Shown one piece after another: positions 1 through 7,247 of a DNA stretch of 64,000 bases; positions within the stretch are counted from its first letter, which is position 1, and every line of letters begins with the position of its first letter. The DNA lies in contig NZ_CAXBDD010000006.1 in the NCBI RefSeq assembly GCF_963974515.1, forward strand, positions 1 through 64,000, written 5' to 3'. Both the position numbers and the translations under genes were made by a program. The notes beneath the pieces are model-generated. The model saw only the letters and a program-made list of their open reading frames with translations. It was not told the DNA's origin and made no database searches. The stretch comes from Sunxiuqinia sp963974515. Lineage in GTDB: Bacteria > Bacteroidota > Bacteroidia > Bacteroidales > Prolixibacteraceae.

Positions 1-357
1 CTGAAGCAAAAGGTTGCCGTCGGCATCATAGAAGCGGACTTCGCCTGTCTTTTTCGAAATACCCGCTTTCATCTTTGAGGTAGTAACCAATACATCATCG
101 CCCTGTTCGTTCACTTCATAATCAACCGCTTCCAATGGCAAGGTGACTAGGCTTGAGTCGCCACTAAACGTTCCGTTGGCGCTGGCCGACACGTGAAAGA
201 TCTCTTCTCCGACCGGTTTTACACGAACGGCCCCAGCCCCTCCTTCGGGTGGGTTGTCTAAAAACACGATCACCCCGCCTGGCTTGGCTTCCCAGTTTTT
301 TTGTGCGCAAGAAAAACCACAAATAGCCACTAATACAATTGCCACTAATTTCTTCAT
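1..357 (-). CDS. GH31 family glycoside hydrolase (alpha-xylosidase/alpha-glucosidase type), N-terminal part only
   Basis: The gene starts at 357 and runs off the left edge, leaving 119 codons. Residues 1-17 form a lipoprotein signal with a GFSC lipobox (Cys17), so the enzyme should be membrane-anchored and exported. The rest resembles the N-terminal beta-sandwich of GH31 enzymes: a VRVKPVGEEIFHVSAS strand pair and the GISKKTGEVRFYDADGN hairpin that precedes the barrel in this family. The catalytic barrel lies outside the window, so substrate cannot be judged; family members act on alpha-xylosides or alpha-glucosides. The family call rests on this domain alone. Confidence 0.65.
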   Translation of the reverse strand, partial: MKKLVAIVLVAICGFSCAQKNWEAKPGGVIVFLDNPPEGGAGAVRVKPVGEEIFHVSASANGTFSGDSSLVTLPLEAVDYEVNEQGDDVLVTTSKMKAGISKKTGEVRFYDADGNLLLQ

Positions 358-544
358 CTGTTTTCTTTTTTATTCTTTGCTGTCTAAAAAAAGCTGATCC
401 CAAGTTAATGAATTTTACAAAAAAGCCCGTTCATCACGCGTTTAACAACAGACTCATTCTCTGAAAACTTCCAAGAACATACGCTTTCGTAAAGAAAACC
501 ACAACAGAATGAGAAATTAACTGTCGGAAGTGATCCGGTTTTCC

Positions 545-552
545 TATTTTTG
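545..552 (+). promoter_or_regulatory. Bacteroidota -7 promoter box TATTTTTG for the GIY-YIG-like gene
   Basis: TATTTTTG matches the Bacteroidota -7 consensus TAnnTTTG. Only four bases separate it from the ATG at 557, so the transcript should begin at or very near the start codon (leaderless or nearly so). No clear TTTG -33 element is seen at the right distance. Confidence 0.5.
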
Positions 553-556
553 CGGC

Positions 557-802
557 ATGAACTTTTATTCGTACGTCATCTACAATCAGGAGCACCACCG
601 TTTTTATTACGGGTTTTGCATGGATTTGGAGAAAGCCTTGCAAGCTCACAACGAGGGTAAGATAGACCTGACCAAAGATTATTCGAACTGGGTGATGCTA
701 TACCACGAAGGGTTTGCCAGCAAGATGGAAGCCAGCCGGAGAAGTCGCTTTTACCGTAGTGTAGCTGGTCAGCGCTATTTGAAAAACATTCTGAAATTTT
801 AG
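557..802 (+). CDS. GIY-YIG-like protein, probably catalytically inactive
   Basis: This 81-residue protein has the size and order of single-domain GIY-YIG proteins: the strand YVIY (GIY position), FYYGF (YIG position), then LEKALQAHNEG and a C-terminal helix before GQRYLKNIL. Start ATG 557 was preferred over a non-ATG codon at 530 because the family begins with this strand and the promoter box lies between the two. The catalytic Arg expected in the LekRlkeHn helix is Ala (LEKALQAHN), and the metal-binding Glu of the rEk motif is Ser (RRSRF). Nuclease activity is therefore unlikely; a nucleic-acid-binding role is possible. Confidence 0.65.
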   Translation: MNFYSYVIYNQEHHRFYYGFCMDLEKALQAHNEGKIDLTKDYSNWVMLYHEGFASKMEASRRSRFYRSVAGQRYLKNILKF

Positions 803-865
803 ATTTTAACAATCGGTAGTTGATAATGTGTTTTCCTAAGAACAATAAGCAGTAACGCTTTTTCG

Positions 866-873
866 TATTTTTG
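866..873 (+). promoter_or_regulatory. -7 box TATTTTTG before the SPOR lipoprotein gene
   Basis: TATTTTTG fits TAnnTTTG and lies 30 bases before the ATG at 904, giving a short leader. Confidence 0.55.
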
Positions 874-903
874 AAAGTCAAAATGAAGTAAAAACAGAAA
901 GTC

Positions 904-1398
904 ATGAAGAAAATAATGGTTGCAGTTTTAGCCCTTGGAATCCTTTCCTCCGGCTGTAAAGTTTTTCAAAAAGCAAGTAAGAACGATGAACCTGCAACAG
1001 AAACCATGCAGGACAACACCAAGGTGTTCTCGGTTCCTGGAACCAAATCTGAAGTCAGAGAAAATCCAACTTCAGACCGCATGTACGAAGAGGTTGAAAA
1101 GCCCGTACGTGTGCAGGCTGAAAGTTTCTCGTTTGATCAAGAGGAAGATCAGACAAAAAATGAAAACAAAAGCTTTTTTGTGATCATCGGAAGTTTTAGC
1201 AGTAACGCCAATGCCAACCGGTACAAGCAAGAGTTGATTCCACAGGGATTTAGCCCCATTGTGTTGCACAGCGAAACGGGTTACTACCGTGTTTGTGTCA
1301 ATTCGTACACGGATGAAGCAGAAGCCCGGAGACGCGTTCATCAAATCCGCAGTGATTTCCCTCAGTATGCTGATACCTGGCTGCTGATTAAGAAATAA
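904..1398 (+). CDS. SPOR-domain lipoprotein
   Basis: The 164-residue protein has a lipoprotein signal (lipobox SSGC, Cys18), a low-complexity linker of about residues 25-90, and a C-terminal SPOR domain at about 92-164 that opens with SFFVIIGSFSSNANANRY and contains GYYRVCVNSYTDEAEARR. SPOR domains bind denuded septal peptidoglycan, so a periplasmic envelope or division role is likely. It has its own promoter and stands alone. A second SPOR protein, with a different architecture, is encoded at 30623. Confidence 0.85.
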   Translation: MKKIMVAVLALGILSSGCKVFQKASKNDEPATETMQDNTKVFSVPGTKSEVRENPTSDRMYEEVEKPVRVQAESFSFDQEEDQTKNENKSFFVIIGSFSSNANANRYKQELIPQGFSPIVLHSETGYYRVCVNSYTDEAEARRRVHQIRSDFPQYADTWLLIKK

Positions 1399-1416
1399 CC
1401 GTTCTTCTGAATTTTT

Positions 1417-1473
1417 ATTTTAGGGTTAATATCGAAACCGGATTCAAGTCCGCCGAGATGTTAACCCTAAAAT
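1417..1473. repeat. 13-bp perfect inverted repeat between the SPOR gene and mscL
   Basis: Arms ATTTTAGGGTTAA (1417-1429) and its exact complement (1461-1473) enclose 31 bases that contain a smaller CGGA/TCCG hairpin. It starts 18 bases after the SPOR stop codon. There is no clean T-run, so it may be a weak two-way terminator, an mRNA-stability element or a protein site before mscL. Confidence 0.5.
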
Positions 1474-1636
1474 TTTAGCCGAAATTCAAAGCCCGGTCAA
1501 CCCATGCTTCGCTCAAATCGTGCTGCCTCATCCGGATTCTTTCTTTCAACGATCAAGTTCAAAAGCCATTGACTTGGGTTGAAATAAGCAGTATCTTTTC
1601 TTTCAAATTTCCAGTATTCATCTAATTCTAAATCTT

Positions 1637-2062
1637 ATGAGCTTATTGAAAGAGTTTAAAGCCTTTGCGATGCGTGGCAATGTCGTTGACATGGCGATTG
1701 GCATTATTATTGGCGGCGCCTTTGGTAAAATTGTGGCTTCGTTTGTCAACGATATTCTAATGCCGCCGATTGGTATGCTGATTGGCGGAGTAGATTTTAA
1801 GGAACTCCAGTACGTGTTGCGCGATGATGTGGTGAATGCCGCCGGTGAGGTAGTGGCCAAAGGAGCAACTATCCTGTACGGTAATTTTATTCAAACAACC
1901 ATCGACTTCATTATCATTGCTTTTGCGGTATTCATGATGATTCGGTTGATGGTGAACATGAAGAAGAAAGAAGACGAAAAGCCAGCTGAGCCAGCACCGA
2001 TTATTCCAACCAAGGACCAGGAATTATTGGCTGAAATCAGGGATTTGCTGAAGAAAGAATAA
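1637..2062 (+). CDS. mscL: Large-conductance mechanosensitive channel MscL
   Basis: At 141 residues this has the usual MscL length. It starts MSLLKEFKAFAMRGNVVDMAIGIIIGGAFGKIV, the amphipathic helix plus glycine-rich TM1 that forms the pore, followed by a periplasmic loop (about 45-80), TM2 (IDFIIIAFAVFMMIRLMV) and a charged C-terminal helix ending KDQELLAEIRDLLKKE. It opens on membrane tension to release solutes after hypo-osmotic shock. It lies just before osmolyte-uptake genes on the same strand but is separated from them by a terminator. Confidence 0.97.
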   Translation: MSLLKEFKAFAMRGNVVDMAIGIIIGGAFGKIVASFVNDILMPPIGMLIGGVDFKELQYVLRDDVVNAAGEVVAKGATILYGNFIQTTIDFIIIAFAVFMMIRLMVNMKKKEDEKPAEPAPIIPTKDQELLAEIRDLLKKE

Positions 2063-2080
2063 GCCGGAATTAGGGATCCG

Positions 2081-2119
2081 AAAAAAGAGGCAGTGGTCGA
2101 TTGATCAGTGCCTCTTTTT
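2081..2119 (+). terminator. Rho-independent terminator after mscL
   Basis: An AAAAAGAGGCA stem pairs with TGCCTCTTTTT; after one mismatch the helix continues (TGGTC/GATCA) to a GATT loop. The A-rich left side suggests it may work in both directions. Confidence 0.85.
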
Positions 2120-2133
2120 ACTTGGAAGCATAT

Positions 2134-2155
2134 CTGCAGATGTGTGAATCTGCAG
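2134..2155. promoter_or_regulatory. Palindromic operator candidate upstream of the BCCT gene
   Basis: Perfect 8-bp arms CTGCAGAT (2134-2141) and ATCTGCAG (2148-2155) are separated by six bases. It sits 11 bases upstream of the -33 element of the BCCT promoter, the usual place for an activator site. The regulator is unknown. Confidence 0.5.
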
Positions 2156-2166
2156 CAAAACATCCT

Positions 2167-2196
2167 TTTGATTCCCCTTCAATTTTCTTATCTTGC
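2167..2196 (+). promoter_or_regulatory. Promoter of the BCCT/UspA/betaine-binding block
   Basis: TTTG (2167-2170), an 18-base spacer and TATCTTGC (2189-2196) give Bacteroidota spacing with a -7 box that departs from TAnnTTTG at the last two positions. A weak -7 box suits an activated promoter. Confidence 0.45.
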
Positions 2197-2256
2197 AGAG
2201 GAAGCCAGATTTCGACACCGTTTACCAGCATAGAGTAGAAATGAAAAACCGCACTT

Positions 2257-3876
2257 ATGGCAGAAAAAGAACAGCAGGATGAAATCAATCCTGAATTAAA
2301 AACCAAGAAAAAGTATTTTGATGTTGATGCCCCCGTTTTTTGGCCTTCCGCCATTTTAATTATACTATTTATTTCAGTTACCCTAATTGTTGGTGAGCCC
2401 ATGGCTGAGGTATTCAGCAGTATTCAGGGTGCGATTTCCAATGGTGGCGGATGGTTTTTCGTTCTGGCTGTCAACTTTTTCCTCATTTTTGTTTTGTACA
2501 TTGCTTTTAGCAAGTTTGGCACCATCAAGTTGGGTGGCCGAAATGCCAAACCGGAGTTTTCGAAAGGAGCTTGGTTTGCCATGCTGTTCAGCGCCGGAAT
2601 GGGTATTGGTATTTTATTTTGGAGTGTGGGCGAACCAATGAACCACTTTTTTAGCGCCCCAACTTCGGAGGGCCAAACGGTCGAAGCCGCCAAAATTGCA
2701 ATGGAACTTACCTTTCTGCATTGGGGCCTCCATGCCTGGGGGATTTATGCGTTGGTAGGCATGGCATTGGCTTTCTTCACCTTCAACAGAGGATTACCGC
2801 TGACCATCAGCTCTGTATTTTATCCTTTATTGGGAAGGAAAGTGAATGGCCCGATCGGAAAAACGATTAACGTACTGGCTGTGGTGGCTACACTTTTCGG
2901 CTTGGCAACGTCACTTGGGATGGGCGTGCAGCAAGTAAGTGCCGGTCTGGCTCACCTGTTTAACCTGCCCGACACCGTGAACAGCCAGGTGATTCTGATT
3001 ACGCTGATCACAATTGCTGCCACCGGCTCGGTAGTTGCTGGCCTGAGTTCAGGGGTAAAGCGACTGAGTGAAATCAACATTGTTTTAGCAGGCTTGTTTT
3101 TGCTTTTTATCATTATCGTTGGTCCCACCTTATTTATTGTCGACTCGTTTGTGCAAAACCTGGGAAGCTACCTGCAAAACTTCTTCGAGCTAAGTTTTTG
3201 GACAGAAACCTACCAGCAATCGGACTGGCAAAACAGCTGGACCGTCTTTTACTGGGCCTGGTGGGTGAGCTGGTCCCCCTTTGTTGGCATGTTCATCGCA
3301 CGCATATCGCGGGGGCGCACCCTGAAAGAATTTGTGTTGGGCGTACTGATTGTTCCCACCTTGTTGACTTTCCTTTGGCTCTCTGCTTTTGGAGGCAGCG
3401 CCCTGTTTCTTGAGCTGAATAGCCTGGCCGACATTGGCGGTGCTGTGAAAGAAAATGTTGCTACTTCGCTCTTTGTCTTGCTCGAGCAGTTCCCGATTTC
3501 GCAGGTTACCTCCATGGTAGGTGTGATTCTGGTGACCAGCTTTTTTGTGACCAGTTCCGACTCTGGCTCCCTGGTTGTCGACAGTCTGACTGCGGGAGGA
3601 AAGCTGGAAGCGCCTGTTGCGCAGCGAATTTTCTGGGCGCTCACCGAAGGGGCCGTAGCAGCAGTGCTACTCTTGGGTGGCGGATTACAAGCCCTGCAAA
3701 CGGCAGCCATTTCAACTGGATTGCCTTTTGCTATTATCCTGATTATTATTGCCTGGAGTCTGATGAAAGGCCTGCGGGGTGAATACGAAGAAATGATGGA
3801 GCGTGTCCGGGATCGCGAGCACAAAGACTATCAGAAAATCATTGTGGACATTCTGAAGAAAAGAGAATCGAAATAA
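2257..3876 (+). CDS. BCCT family betaine/choline/carnitine transporter
   Basis: The 539-residue protein has about 12 membrane helices. Two family signatures are clear: GMGIGILFWSVGEP in TM3, whose GMGIG matches Na+-coupled betaine carriers rather than the CaiT exchanger type, and the tryptophan-rich WTVFYWAWWVSWSPFVGMFIARISRGR segment in TM8. It imports a quaternary ammonium compound such as glycine betaine through the inner membrane. The C-terminal tail is short and charged. Neighbours are mscL, a universal stress protein and a betaine-binding lipoprotein, so osmoprotection is the likely role. Confidence 0.93.
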   Translation: MAEKEQQDEINPELKTKKKYFDVDAPVFWPSAILIILFISVTLIVGEPMAEVFSSIQGAISNGGGWFFVLAVNFFLIFVLYIAFSKFGTIKLGGRNAKPEFSKGAWFAMLFSAGMGIGILFWSVGEPMNHFFSAPTSEGQTVEAAKIAMELTFLHWGLHAWGIYALVGMALAFFTFNRGLPLTISSVFYPLLGRKVNGPIGKTINVLAVVATLFGLATSLGMGVQQVSAGLAHLFNLPDTVNSQVILITLITIAATGSVVAGLSSGVKRLSEINIVLAGLFLLFIIIVGPTLFIVDSFVQNLGSYLQNFFELSFWTETYQQSDWQNSWTVFYWAWWVSWSPFVGMFIARISRGRTLKEFVLGVLIVPTLLTFLWLSAFGGSALFLELNSLADIGGAVKENVATSLFVLLEQFPISQVTSMVGVILVTSFFVTSSDSGSLVVDSLTAGGKLEAPVAQRIFWALTEGAVAAVLLLGGGLQALQTAAISTGLPFAIILIIIAWSLMKGLRGEYEEMMERVRDREHKDYQKIIVDILKKRESK

Positions 3877-3935
3877 ATGTCCGGGGTGGGGATTGCCTGG
3901 ATAGATTGTATTGAAAACGACAAGATCATTGCATT

Positions 3936-4856
3936 ATGGAAAAATTGGACAACATACTGGTTTGCATGGACCTGACAGAGATGGATGACTTCCTCATCAA
4001 TTATGCGGCATATTTGGTAGATCGAATCGAAGCCCGGAAAATCTATTTCCTTCACTTGCTGCAAAGTTACGACCTGCCACAAGAAATATTGCGTGATTTT
4101 CCCGATATGGAAAAGCCAATTACTAAAATAATACAGGAAGAACTGGAGGAGAAGATTTCCAAGTCTTTTCCGAATCAGGATCATATTGAGACTGAAGTAG
4201 TCGTGTTGGAGGGCATCAAATCGGACCGATTGCTCCAGTTCACCCGCGATAAAAAGATCAACCTCACCCTGTTTGGAAAGAAGGTTGGCTATCTGGGACG
4301 AGGATCTCTGGCCCGGCGAACCATGCCGCTCACGCCTTCTTCAATCTTGCTGCTGAGCGAAACCGTCATTCCGAAGATCGAGAGGATTCTGGTTCGTACC
4401 GATTTCACAAAGATGTCGGAAATAGCCATGAAAACTGCTGTTGGACTTGGGCGGCTCACTGGAGCAACGGTTTTCGCCATCAATGCCTATAAAATTCCGA
4501 TCAGCCATTTTCCACAATATTCACAGGAAGACGAACAACGCTTGCAAAGGCGAATGAGCAAACATGGTGAAAAGGAATACGCCAAATTCATGAAAAAGCT
4601 GAAGCTCGATCCTCAGGAAATCCCCTGTACTTACCTCTACGACAAGAATTACGATGAAGCCCAGGTCCTTTATCATCACGGACTGGTCAACCAGGCCGAC
4701 CTGATTATGATTGGCTCGAAAGTGAAATCGGAACTGGCCAATGTTATTCTGGACCGCACAGCGGAGGACTTGGCGGAGGTGGAAAAAAACATCCCGGTGA
4801 TGATTGTGAAAGACCGTAAACAAACCCTGGGATTTTTGGAAGCGCTCTTTGATTAG
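3936..4856 (+). CDS. Universal stress protein with two UspA domains
   Basis: This 306-residue protein is a tandem UspA: domain 1 at about 1-142 (LDNILVCMDLTEMDDFLINYAAYLV) and domain 2 at about 145-290 (IERILVRTDFTKMSEIAMKTAVGL). Domain 2 ends with LIMIGSKVKSELANVILDRTAEDLAE followed by IPVMIVK, the usual nucleotide-binding end of the fold. It starts 60 bases after the BCCT gene and ends just before the betaine-binding gene, so the three look co-transcribed. UspA proteins often act with transporters, sensing nucleotide or stress state. Confidence 0.85.
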   Translation: MEKLDNILVCMDLTEMDDFLINYAAYLVDRIEARKIYFLHLLQSYDLPQEILRDFPDMEKPITKIIQEELEEKISKSFPNQDHIETEVVVLEGIKSDRLLQFTRDKKINLTLFGKKVGYLGRGSLARRTMPLTPSSILLLSETVIPKIERILVRTDFTKMSEIAMKTAVGLGRLTGATVFAINAYKIPISHFPQYSQEDEQRLQRRMSKHGEKEYAKFMKKLKLDPQEIPCTYLYDKNYDEAQVLYHHGLVNQADLIMIGSKVKSELANVILDRTAEDLAEVEKNIPVMIVKDRKQTLGFLEALFD

Positions 4857-4879
4857 TGAATCGCTTAAAATCAGAAATT

Positions 4880-5764
4880 ATGAACATGCAGATGAAAACG
4901 ACCGTAGCAGCCATGTTGGCATTTTTCCTGGCCGGGGCCTGCACAACAAGCACCAACGAACAATCGGATCAGGCGCGACAAGTCAACTTGGTTTACACCG
5001 ATTGGTCGGAGGCTGTTGCCATTACAAACCTGGCGAAGATTGTGCTTGAAGAGCAAATGGAGTTTGAGGTGCAAATGAAACTGACCGATGTGGAAACCGC
5101 CTATGCCGAAGTGGCCAGTGGAAAAGCCGATATATTTGCCGATGCCTGGTTGCCGGAAACACACGGCCATTACCTGGAGAACCATGCCAACGCGATTGAA
5201 CAACTGGGCATCATCTACCCGCATGCCCGCACCGGACTGGTGGTTCCGGCATACAGCCAGTATCAGTCTATCGAAGATTTAAAAGGAATTGATCTTGAGA
5301 TTGTTGGGATTGAATCCGAAGCCGGTGTGATGTACCAAACACGTCATGCGATCGATCAATACGGCCTTGGCGAGATACAACTTCTTAGCTTGTCGGAGCG
5401 GGACATGACCAAAGCCTTTTCAGAATCGTTTAAACGCCGCGAAGAAGTGGTGATCACCGGCTGGGAACCACATTGGCTGTTTGCCCGGTACGAGCTCCGG
5501 TTTCTGAACGATCCGCTGCACGTTTTTGGTGCGCAGGAAAACATTTATGCAGTGGGCAACAAAAGTGTGCCTGAGCGTTTGCCAAGAGTCGCCCGTTTTT
5601 TCGAACGCATGCAATTGTCAGAGCAGCAAATCAACAGTCTCATCTACTCGATGCACAGCGAGGCCGATCCCGAAGATGGAGTACGCGAATGGATTCACAA
5701 AAACGAATACATTGTCAACCAATGGGTGAAAAACCTGAAACCCGAACGAAAAAAGATCATGTAA
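4880..5764 (+). CDS. Glycine betaine-binding lipoprotein (OpuAC/ProX type), orphan
   Basis: The ATG at 4880 gives a 294-residue lipoprotein with lipobox LAGAC (Cys21); a GTG overlapping the UspA stop at 4856 would add eight residues before the signal and is less likely. The OpuAC fold is shown by VYTDWSEAVAITNLAKIVLEEQ, then VETAYAEVASGKADIFADAWLPETHGHYL. It should bind glycine betaine or a related compound in the periplasm. No ABC permease or ATPase lies nearby; the only transporter is the BCCT protein two genes upstream. It might serve a distant ABC system, capture substrate for BCCT, or act as a sensor. Confidence 0.85.
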   Translation: MNMQMKTTVAAMLAFFLAGACTTSTNEQSDQARQVNLVYTDWSEAVAITNLAKIVLEEQMEFEVQMKLTDVETAYAEVASGKADIFADAWLPETHGHYLENHANAIEQLGIIYPHARTGLVVPAYSQYQSIEDLKGIDLEIVGIESEAGVMYQTRHAIDQYGLGEIQLLSLSERDMTKAFSESFKRREEVVITGWEPHWLFARYELRFLNDPLHVFGAQENIYAVGNKSVPERLPRVARFFERMQLSEQQINSLIYSMHSEADPEDGVREWIHKNEYIVNQWVKNLKPERKKIM

Positions 5765-5871
5765 ATCGTTTCGACTTGATCGGCTGGTTTTGAGCGGCCG
5801 CCCTGAAAAAACGAACACAAATCGACTGAAGCAAATCGAAGCTTAAGTTATGGATGGTTCGTGCATTGGTG

Positions 5872-5879
5872 TATCTTTG
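5872..5879 (+). promoter_or_regulatory. -7 box TATCTTTG before the YedF-like gene
   Basis: A match to TAnnTTTG located 27 bases before the ATG at 5907. It supports that start over the more distal in-frame ATG at 5850. Confidence 0.5.
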
Positions 5880-5906
5880 CGTCAAAACCAAACAACGAAC
5901 ACTAAA

Positions 5907-6245
5907 ATGAGACAAACCCTCATCCAAATTACCCGCAACGGTATGGGAGCCGGAGATGACGAGCTTGGGATATTATTGATCAAAAATTACCTGACGCTAC
6001 TCTGCGAAGAACGTGAACTCCCGCAAGTGATTGCGTTTTATCATGCTGGGGTGAAGTTGATTTGCGCCGGTTCGCCGGTAGTCGACATCCTTCGGACACT
6101 CGAGCATAGAGGGGTGAAACTGATGGCCTGTAAAACCTGTCTGAATTATTTTGGGCTGATAGACCAAATGGAAGTGGGAATTGCCGGCACCATGATAGAC
6201 ATCCAGTTGCTTCAAAAGGCAGCCGGCAAGGTGATTAATCTTTAA
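5907..6245 (+). CDS. YedF-like DsrE-family sulfurtransferase-like protein, lacking the TusA domain
   Basis: The 112-residue protein matches the C-terminal DsrE-like half of YedF-type selenium/sulfur proteins: ITRNGMGAGDDELGILLIKNYL at the start, the GVKLICAGSPVVDILRTLEHRGV segment and the Cys pair CKTCLNYF. YedF normally has an N-terminal TusA/SirA domain carrying a catalytic Cys; it is absent here. It may handle sulfur or selenium together with a separate TusA-like protein. The start was set by the promoter box at 5872. The exact role is unknown. Confidence 0.75.
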   Translation: MRQTLIQITRNGMGAGDDELGILLIKNYLTLLCEERELPQVIAFYHAGVKLICAGSPVVDILRTLEHRGVKLMACKTCLNYFGLIDQMEVGIAGTMIDIQLLQKAAGKVINL

Positions 6246-6408
6246 AGGCTCGAAGAACGCCCTCTGACCCCAAATCGTTCCATTCATTTCCACCACTTTT
6301 CACTTATCAGTCGTTAATTTGATGCGCTTGTTTGCCGGCTTTCAAAACAACTAAAACAATGCACCTCCCCACGGGTTAGAATAAAGTAGAAACCAAAAAG
6401 CAAGTTGA

Positions 6409-7086
6409 ATGAAATACCAAGTGAAAATAAAAGATGTGAAAACGGCCGATGAGCTGGATGGAGCATGGAATAACAACGACTTTAAGGAACTGTTGGCGAG
6501 ATTTGAGTACCCGGATGCGGAGCAATTGAAACCCGCTGAACTTCAGGAATACCTTTTTATGGCTATTTCTGACTTTGAGCCGAACGAGGCGGCTGCAATC
6601 CTGCTCGACTATAAGCTATCGGATGTTTTGGCTGAGGGGCAGGTTGATAATATTTCGCACGAAATGCTGCGTGAAAAGGTCTCTGAAAATTATTCGGATA
6701 TCTACATTCATCAGGAGTTGTTCAATGTCAACCAGTTGTTGTACAAGGCCTACAACGGGAAATTTCCTCTGACCAAGGTAAACGTGGTCCAGTTCGAACT
6801 GAAGGGAGAGCCGAATGACGAGGCGGAAGTTACCAAGGAAACGGTATTGAAAGCACTGAGCCATGGCCTTTCAGAAAACAATTTGATTAAGCGCTTGCTG
6901 AGCGATCAACTGGCAGGTAAGGCGTCCTTTTCCGAGGCCGAAGGAATTGTTTGGGAGCTGAAACACAAGGGAAACGATGACTATTCCATGACGACTTCTG
7001 AAAAATGGCTCACCAAAGACGAGTTTACAGATCTGGAATACGAATGTGAGGTTCATTCGTTTGAGGATCAATCTGAAGAAGAATAG
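6409..7086 (+). CDS. Acidic hypothetical protein
   Basis: This 225-residue soluble protein has no signal peptide or membrane segment and belongs to no family I recognise. It is rich in Glu and Asp and mostly helical in appearance, with blocks such as YLFMAISDFEPNEAAAILLDYKL and KETVLKALSHGLSENNLIKRLL, and it ends in an acidic tail (FEDQSEEE). Codon use resembles its neighbours and the open frame is clean, so it is a real gene. It stands alone between the YedF-like gene and the fucosidase, and context suggests no function. Confidence 0.7.
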   Translation: MKYQVKIKDVKTADELDGAWNNNDFKELLARFEYPDAEQLKPAELQEYLFMAISDFEPNEAAAILLDYKLSDVLAEGQVDNISHEMLREKVSENYSDIYIHQELFNVNQLLYKAYNGKFPLTKVNVVQFELKGEPNDEAEVTKETVLKALSHGLSENNLIKRLLSDQLAGKASFSEAEGIVWELKHKGNDDYSMTTSEKWLTKDEFTDLEYECEVHSFEDQSEEE

Positions 7087-7180
7087 GACAGCCGAAACTT
7101 CCTGAGAAAATAGCCGAACAGACGACTGTTCAAACCAAACGGCATGTGACAAGGAATGTGAATGTATGGTGCCGCTGAGG

Positions 7181-7209
7181 TTTGAAGTCGGCAACATTTT
7201 ATACATTTG
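7181..7209 (+). promoter_or_regulatory. Promoter of the GH29 gene
   Basis: TTTG (7181-7184), a 17-base spacer and TACATTTG (7202-7209) form a full Bacteroidota promoter 38 bases before the ATG at 7248. Confidence 0.7.
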
Positions 7210-7247
7210 TTGGTGGTACACATTGTTCCACTCACTAAATCAAAAAA

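Noticed and set aside
1417..1473. Riboswitch or protein operator for mscL in the 13-bp inverted repeat
   Set aside because: It lies close to the end of the SPOR gene and over 150 bases from mscL, with no known riboswitch core; recorded only as an inverted repeat.
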